DNA of 64,000 nucleotides from Glossina fuscipes. Its lineage: Eukaryota; Arthropoda; Insecta; Diptera; Glossinidae. The position numbers were made by a program, and so were the translations under genes. Positions 27,001 through 36,000 of the stretch are shown piece after piece. Each line of letters opens with the position of its first letter. The first letter of the stretch is position 1. Where the stretch lies: the NCBI RefSeq assembly GCF_014805625.2, contig NW_023998422.1:5527932-5591931 (forward strand), written 5' to 3'. The notes beneath the pieces are model-generated. The model ran no database searches. It saw only the letters and a program-made list of their open reading frames with translations, and was not told the DNA's origin.

Positions 27001-30000
27001 CGCTTTGTACTAATGCCATTTCCCTGTTTGTCCGTCGATCTCATTTCTTTTAACGGGAACTTTACTTTCAAGTTTGCAACTTTAGCCGAGCTATTGAATT
27101 CAAGCTATTATTGTTACTTCACAGATCTGCACCGATAGATTGCTGCTCCTCTTAAAAGATTGCAACTCCCAGTTCTTGCAAATGCATGCGGTGATTTGAT
27201 GTTTTAAAAGGCGCTCGGATCCACTTTTATACCCGTCGCCGAAGTATGATTTTGTTAAAACGTTTGCAGAGCCCAGAAGGAAGCCTCAGAGATCCCACGA
27301 ATTATATATAACCTCGATCAGCATCAAGTTCTGGATCGATTTAAGCATCTCCGTCCGTCCGTCTGGCCGTGTGCATGGCATATGTTGTAAATATACTCTT
27401 AGTGTCGAAAATAGAGTTATCGACTTCAAATGGGATATAAACATTGGAAGTTCTTGCGCTCAGTTTAGTATCGAAAATGACCTACAGTACTAAGTAAAGT
27501 GAGAGAACCTCTATTTTTCAAAAGGAATGAAACAGTTGTTTTTCGCTCTTCACTCATAAACCGTAGCAGATGAATGTACAAAAATTTGAAGGTATATATA
27601 TATATTTTAAAGACGATACTGTACTTGTGCTTGTTTAAAAACGAGGAGAATTGACTACGCTTATCTAATAAGGTAGCGTATCAAAAATGAAATTTTTTTT
27701 CCAATACCCTTATTACGTACAGAAACAAGTTTCAAACACAGAATAAATTCATGGCTAGTTTCTGTGCGTCTGTATATGTGTCTGCCTGCGCTACTGTGCC
27801 ATATTTGTGGCCAATATTCTCCCGCTAGCGAAAATGAAGATATCGCTTAAAAATTTCTAAAGGGATTCGAAAATTACCCAAATTTTCAGGGGACACACCT
27901 TTAACGCCTACGGTCCTATGCGAGAAACACTTTTGTTATGAAAATGGAGAAAATCGGCCGCGCCCACATCATATTGTAGAGCATGAAAATGTAGTCTTTT
28001 TCCTTTTTTTAGTCATTTTTAGTATAGCGGTGATGGGTATGAAAGATTTGTTCGTGACTGTGCATAATTTTCTTACTTGTATGCTTAAGAATTGCAACCT
28101 TGTTAGAACTAGGTGAAGTGCTGTAGGGTATGCATTTAGCCTAACCTTGTTAGAACTAGGTGAAGTGTTGTAGGGTATGCTTTTAGCCTAACCTTGTTAG
28201 AGCTAGGTGAAGTGCTGTAGGGTATGCTTTTAGCCTAACCTTGTTAAGACTAGGTGAAGTGTTGTAAGGTATGCCTTTATCCTAACCTTGTTAGAACTAG
28301 GTGAAGTGCTGTAGGGTATGCTTTTATCCTAACCTTGTTAGAACTAGGTGAAGTGTTGTAGGGTATGCATTTATCCTAACCTTGTTAGAACTAGGTGTGG
28401 TGTTGTAGGGTACGCTTTTGGCCGTTGGTGACGTTTTCTTATTTTTATAAAACTGATTTATTTCAATGTAAGGCAAATGCTTCTTTAGTTTTACTCTTCC
28501 AACTTGATCGTTGATTGTAATCAAATGAAAATTTGTGAACTTTTGTTTTTTCATTTGCGAGAAAAATCATTCGCAATGTTTTTTTTTTTAGTACTGGCTT
28601 AAGTACTTTCTCCTCGCAAATGATGTGAAAAGATGATTGTGCTGCGATTGACGAAAATTTAAATGGTCCAAAAAATCGATGTTAGTCGTAGGGTTATGTT
28701 ACGAATATTTATGGTAAGAATAAAAGGCACATAGGGATGAAATGGCAAATACAATGCAATGGTAAGAAAAAATGTTTAAAGCCATTGAACTAAGTGCGTG
28801 GTGCACACATCGCAACTATGAAGTCAAACCAATTTTTCTTCAAAATTAAAATTTAAAACTTGAAAAACATTTCTCTGAAAATAATGTTTTTCATGCTTAT
28901 CGTATTTGTTATCTCTACTGCAATTTTCATCCAATTGCCGTCAAATTTTAGTTACAGATCTAAAACAAGATACTACCCTGGTAAACATCGGGCCGTATTA
29001 TTAAAAATCATGAAAAAAAGGAGTTTATCCTCGCCAGCTACTCATAATTCATATTTTCAAAAAATTGTGAAACAGTCTTTGATCTTCAACAGTATGGTAA
29101 GGGTGATCAAGTAAGGAATGGACCGTTTTATTGGTGCTGCCGTGCCTCCTTGCGTTCATTAAGATATCCAAAAAAAAGGGATTTTAGAGAGCCTTTAAAA
29201 AGCGGACTTTTTAAACAAAATGTAAAAAAATAAATTTGAAAAAATACGCTCAGCGGGAGAAGAGATCTGTCATATCATTCGCAACTTCCCAAAGAAAGTT
29301 TTAGAGACTATAAGGTATACATATATTCTTGATCAGCATGAAATTCTGAATTGACTAAGCCATGTCTGGGCGTCTCTGTGGTGGCATCGAAAGCATCGAC
29401 TTCAAATTTGATAGAAATATTGAAGGTTCTTGCAAGCAGGTTGATACAGTAAAAGGGTTAAGTTGGTGCTAGCACTAACCCGCAGTTAGCCCTAAACTAA
29501 CCTCAACTCCGTTTTTCTAAACAAAAACTTATGCATTTTTTCTCGTTTTTCCACAATTACTTTACGAAAACTTTCTTATTTGTGTGGACAGATGCAAAAT
29601 ATCGACCATGCCCACACCAAGTTTCAAGTGATTAAATTTTCTTTTTTTCATTTTATTGCGACTTTATGCCTATTAATCATAAGGTAAAGAAGAAAGAATG
29701 TTCAATACTGTTTTGTTCATTCGTCAAGTGAAGGAATTTTATCTGTCTAAAAATGGGTTAATTCTAAAATAAATATGGTGGACACCACGACGTGGTGGGT
29801 TAATTTTTTCCTATTAATATCAGTGATATGGGTATCAAATAAAAGGGTTTGGAGTGTACTATGCGACAAGCTAAGCGTGCTAATTCCAAATTAATTGTGG
29901 TGAACGTCACGCCAAGGTGGATAAATTTTTTGCCTAAAAATACCGTCCGTATGGGCATCAAATAAAAAGGTTTGGAGAGTAGAACGCGATAAGCTAAGTG

Positions 30001-33000
30001 TTCTGAATTAATTTCGCTCGTCGCCACGAAGCGGTAGATTAATTTCTCTTAACAACGCCTTTTAATGACATTAAATAAAAGCATTGGCCGAGAAAATTTT
30101 AATGGTGATGGGTACGCGAGATTCCTCTGTCGCCGAATATAATTTTCTTACCTATTTTATATATTATTGGAGAAATGATGCTAGGTGCAGTGCATGTAAG
30201 GTGATATTACTCCGAGTAATAGACGAAAATAAATATCACTGTATATATAAGAAACAGTGGATGTCTTAACCCCGGTTGGCGATTATGCTTTTATTTTATC
30301 CCCTTTGTTGCTCCTCGTTGACCCTTCGAGTTTGTATGTGTGGAAAATGTTATATAAGTAACTAGCTTCGTCTTATGCCTATCATGATTTTGAGATAACA
30401 ATGATTTCCTCTTTGGTTAAATTGTATTACAATTTGTTCAACAACAAGTTCGTGCTTTTTCTCTCAAATGGTAATAGCTTTGAAGAAGAATTCCTTTACA
30501 TTTTTTCACATAACTACAACATTGACATATTTTCAAACTCTTTACAGGATTTATAAACTCGTGTATACGACATTGTATGGCACGTATATAACACATCCAA
30601 CTATCGACTTTATTTACATCTTCTGGATTGCCTTGTCAGACAAAAATTGAGCTTTGTACTTGCCTGCAGATTGTAACGAACTTTGCTAATAAGGCCAAGA
30701 AAGATGACCTGAGTTAAAACGTCTGAAATACCCTTAAAAGTAGTAGCACTATAAGGACCTGTCCTTTTTTTTTCTTCAACTTTCCTAGTATTCATCATCG
30801 ATTTTTTATGCGTGACAGAAACTCAATTTATTCCTTTGTAGAGAACAACAGCATCTGTCAGCGGTGCTCTTCTATCAGGATATCTGGCAACATGGAAGTA
30901 CACAACAAGCGCTAAGTGTCGAAATATGCATTCGAGAGCCTAGGTTCTTTAAAGCGATATAAAAAAGACCGATAAAAGCCGATATCCATATTATATAGGA
31001 CGCCTACATCAGGCCAGACTGAGTGTATTACAGTCATATCTAGGGGACGGAGCTTCCAAATCTTACTTGGGGGCCCTCGATTACTCCTCATGGATGGTGA
31101 AATTGTGGATATCGGCGTAATGTTCTGCAAAGAGATTTATCCACCGAATAAGTCCTTTAACAGGATCACAAGGCTTTCTCAGCGTTCCCACCTACTCGTC
31201 TTCCAATTATTTGTCGCACGGTGTACTACCACGACTCATCATTTTCCTTTGGAACAACTTACCAACAGTGGTCTTTTTTCACCTTGACTGATATTTCCAG
31301 TTTAAATCAAACCTGCACAAACACCGTTCTCTGCTTCCATCCCTCTTCACCTATAATCCATCCTAACCACGATTTTGCCTGCACGTACAGGAGGCACCTT
31401 TTGGTCCTCTGATTCATCATACACTCCCAAAAAAAAAAAAAATGCATGTTTAATTAAATGACGTACATTCTTAGTTTAAAACTGAGGGCGTGGTAGACAC
31501 CTGAAGAAGGTCTTTGACATTTTCACACTATATATCTGAGCATGTTGTTGCCTAAAATATCTTGTGATTCAAAGTTTTGGACATCTGTCTTAAAGATCAT
31601 TAAACACACTCGCTTAGAAGAAGTTCCGATTGATCAAAAGACAAGCTTTAAGGTTTTTTATGTACTACCTCTAGTCGACACGGCTGGCAGGTCTTCAAGA
31701 CTCGCCTATGCTAAGCTAGAATGAACTTTTCTTAAAGATGTTTTTCTTTCCCCTCACGATTGGCCAAATAAATCACTTTAAAGCATTGCGATTTTCAATG
31801 CTTACGTGATTTAAATTTGAAGCTACTGCAAAACTTAAGCATCTACACACATGAAATCATCAATTATGTGCATGAATTGAGGGGAAACGATGTGTACGAG
31901 AAAGAGCATTTCTAGTTTCATTTATCACAATAGCTGCACTTAAACGGACTCTTTAAGTGAAATTTAATTTGAATCGATTTAAGTAAGCTGTACGTACGAT
32001 TTTAATATTATCGGTTCAATTTGAAATTAATAATAAGTTTTAATTGTTTGATTGATATTCGGATCTAATAACAACAGTAATCATAACAATAACGATAATA
32101 ATAACAATAATAATAATAAATAGGTTAATACTTTTGTATATAGCATACATATTACACAAACAATTGTTACATTTAAATTATTATTCAATTAATTCAATTC
32201 ACATGAATGTTGACAATCGTATCAGGGGAGATGTTATTATATAGCCTTAGCTATCACTATGATTACGGGAGGCGGGGGCGGGGGCAGGGGCACGGAGATG
32301 AGATATGAAGAAAAATTATAAAAATTTTATATTTAGTTATTTGCAAATTATACACCCAAACACTTATGTATTTACATACACACATATGCATTTATTGTAA
32401 CATTATTGTGATATAAAAACAACAACATCAAGAAAATTTGTAGAAACTTGCGATAAAAAGTAAAACAGAACAAATCAAATTTAAGTTCTTCAGTCATGGG
32501 AATATCATTATTATTATCATTATCAACGTCCAAGTTATACAAACATTCAAAATATATGAATTACGGAGTAAGCACATAAAGAGATTAGTAGTAGTAGTAG
32601 TGGTACGTACCTAAAGCGATTGGTGTGCTATTGATATGATTCGTGGCGTTTAGGCTGTTTGAATTTAATGTATTCGAGCCACTTAGGCTGCTGCTATGAT
32701 TGCTATTAGCTGATGAGCCATTAACACTGCTGCCGATGCTTAAACTGCCATTGCTAATACTGCCGCCAACACCACCACCAACACTACCACCACCACCACC
32801 GCCACCGCCACCAACGACACCGTTACCGCTGCTACCGTTCATTAAATGACTTGATTGCTGTTGATCGATTAATAAGGTTCCTATGCTGCGTTGTCCAACA
32901 TTGCTTGAACCGCCACTACAACCTCCATTACCATTTTGTTGCTGCTGTTGAGTCATTAGTTGTTGCTGTTGTATTAGTTGGCCTGTGGTTGTTTCAATTG

Positions 33001-36000
33001 TCGTAGCGACGGCGTGTTGAAAATTTAAACGTTGATTATCAATTGTCATTGGTGACGTAAGAGTATGATTGCTGCCATTCGAACTAAGCGTTGAATTGCT
33101 ATCCCCGCTAGGGGTTAAATCACTATTCGTTTGTTGTTGTTTTTGATTTTGTTTGCCAAATAATAAAACACTAGCAGATGGTGACTGCAAACCGAGAGCG
33201 GTTGGTTTCGTTGACACCAATGAAGTTGTCGCCGATGCTGATGTTATAGTTGTGGCTGCTACAGCTAAAGGGGTGTTGGCAGTATCCAATGACAGTAATG
33301 GTTTCAATGGCTTATTATTGTTAACACTTTTGTCATCCAACGATTTAAATGTTTTCTAAAATGATGCAATAATAAAAGCAACAACATAACGAAAAAGATA
33401 GTTTTATCATTTGTTGCCATTGATTTAATTAAAAGTTTAAAACTTGATTATGAAACAATATTTCAAAATTTAAATAAATAATTTTTCCTATTACCTAAAA
33501 GTACAAAAAGCATTGGTGTACATGTTTACCATGTATACCTTTTGGAACTTCATGAAAGAGTAATATGATATATATTTTTCATTGCATTGATAGCTCTCGG
33601 GAATACACTGTACATGCCCCATGAGATATATGCGTTTTTAATTGGTTTTATTCATTGATCTACTTCTGAGTCCTTGGGTCCTCTCCTGTCTACGTTGTTT
33701 CGGACGTAAGGACGGTCCTTACTTTCAATGTCTTCTCTCGACATATAATTCGTTATTTGTCTTTCTTTACGGCATGACCTTAGTTTAACCCTTTTCTGCC
33801 CTTTTCCTCAGTACAACGTATGTTGTTCTGTTCCCTTATGTTTTCAATCATCCTATTGTTTATCCCGTCCTTTCTACCATTTGTTGGTACTGCCATCTTC
33901 ATTTCGTCCTTGCGACATTCGTCTCTCTGTCCAACCTTTGTTTCATCTATGCGACTTTCTTTTCTTCCTTTTTTTATTCTATGACACCCTCATCGGTAAC
34001 CTTATGCGTAAGGCAACATCGGAAGCGGGCTGGACTAACTTTTAATTTCTTTTTTCCATTAGTCCGATTTTACTTGTCCATTCCATCAATCATTATCTTC
34101 TCTTATCAACCATTCATCTGATTTGTGACTCTAGAGCTTTTACATGATTTGTCAATGGGCTAAACTGGTGACATTTGGAATGCGGTGGAGGTAGCCGTTT
34201 ATACATGATCCCCCTTCGAAAAGAGCACAAAACAGGTGCAATAGTTCTAAAAACTTGCGGCACACCTTTAAAAATATAAAGATAGTCTAGTAGACAATTT
34301 ACGTCTCCTACACTTTAACCAAGGCCTATCTGGCTAAGGCGTAGTAACTACTTCGTGTAGTATAATGAGATTAAACTCTTTCTGCTTTTTAGTATTCTGA
34401 CATTTATCACTAGCTGATTATGTTCCTATTTTGGAATGGATCGCCGGCCTCAAGTATCCTACTAGGTATGTACATACGAAACCGGAGTTTTCGTATAGAA
34501 AATATATGTTTCTTGTATGAAAGTTTAAAAAAAAAAATGCTTTTGCAAACTGCTCGGTTTGTCCATGTCTTTGACAATTTGCGGATGTCACGACAAAATA
34601 ACTATTGTTCGTTTGAGTAGTTTTCGTACATTTTCATAAGAAGTGAAGCGCTGCTTAGCAACTGCGTGGCCCATCAATGAAAACAAGTGATTATCGAATC
34701 GATTCGAGCTTAGTGGCCCAGCATTTTCCAATTGTGTGCTTCCAACGTATCGAAAATCGGTTTTGTTGAATGGATGGCTGCACGGATATCATATAAACGA
34801 TGTCCTCCTGTTGCCTTCTGTTGTCGAACAGTGTACACTTCAAATGGAATAACTGTTTTTGCAAGCATTTGATGCAAGATATTAATAACAACCCACCCTC
34901 CCCTGGTTGCAGCAAACAAAGAGTATCGTCTTCCTGCCATAGTGGTTGAGTCTTGCATTTGATGTGTAATCCTTGATCAACACATGAAATTTTGCACCTG
35001 GTATACTCAGAGTAGATCCACCTTTCAATCCCATTCAAGGTACGAAGTAAAAAAGACTATCGTTCGGGCAAACAAGTAATGCCGTCGGCGAATGATCTTT
35101 ATTTGGTAACAAAATCGAAAATTTCATTATAAGGAAAAGTAGTTTCGCCTTACGATATGTATTGACATTACGACTGGTTATTGCGAGATGTTTAGGATAT
35201 AAAAAAAAAAAACCCAACTTCCGATAAGTACGTCCTCGCACATGGTGTTAGATCCATCTATCTATGAGCGAATTCCGGTTTCATATTTACATATCCTCGC
35301 ACTTTCACACTAAGACAAATATTTAGAAAGTTTTTTCTTTCATGTTAAAGCACTACGGAAGAGAACACCGATAAAAGCGTTATTTTAAACCTTAAAACAT
35401 GATCGTGAATGAAATGAAGTCTCAAAAGGAAGTGTTGGTTCAACTTTTTGTACTTTTAGGTAAGATTGCAAGGCAGAGACAAATGAGTTTTCAATGATTT
35501 TCTTTATTTTTATATTCATCGAAAGAGGAAGCTTCTGTAACTAAGAAATCGAATGCTGCTTGACTGGGATGATAGGCGAGCTTGTGATATTATACACAGA
35601 AAGTAAGAAAGTATATATATATTAAAAAAAAATATACCAAGCAATGTGTTAGGAAAACAGGAAAAAAAAAAGGAAAGAATAATTCAATGCAAGAAAGCAT
35701 GCAAGAAAAAAGAACATGAAAGGAATTTTATATATTTATCTTTAAATTATTTTTCCATTAAAACGAAGTCTTTTGGAAAACGGATTTTTTGCGTAAGAGT
35801 GAAAGAATTTAAGAGGAGCCTACGACTACAATGACATGTGAGATAATAAAGAAAAAAAAAAAAAAAAAAAACAAGACAAGAAAGGTGGATCGTATTGGGG
35901 TCTTTGTACTTACAGATTCATTAAGTTTGTGCAATGAAGCATTAATGCGTTCTGGATTACGCGGTGGTGGTTCAGGCGGCTCTGAAGCAGCCATTGTCGG

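Larger units (their letters stand above)
21951..32610 (-). other. Kazrin intron 2 (10.7 kb), repeat-rich
   Basis: The most repeat-dense intron: family A copies at 23385-23865 and 25018-25250, a ~140-bp x3 tandem at 25686-26110, (CT)n near 26680-26714, a family B copy at 27224-28080 followed by a 47-bp x7 minisatellite, another family B copy with internal tandem units at 29270-30160, and a reverse-transcriptase remnant at 31080-31440. 32050-32130 is ATT/AAT-rich. A (CTA)n run on the sense strand starts a few bases after the exon 2 donor. 22,000-23,380 and 24,050-25,010 show nothing recognisable. Confidence 0.65.

Noticed and set aside
28096..28424. CRISPR-like array
   Set aside because: The 47-bp units are contiguous with no unique spacers; this is a eukaryotic minisatellite.
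29800..30027. 75-codon frame with internally repeated peptides
   Set aside because: Arises from the ~120-bp tandem units inside a family B element.
33153..33359. Plus-strand frame with an apparently good protein composition
   Set aside because: Antisense of the low-complexity exon 2.
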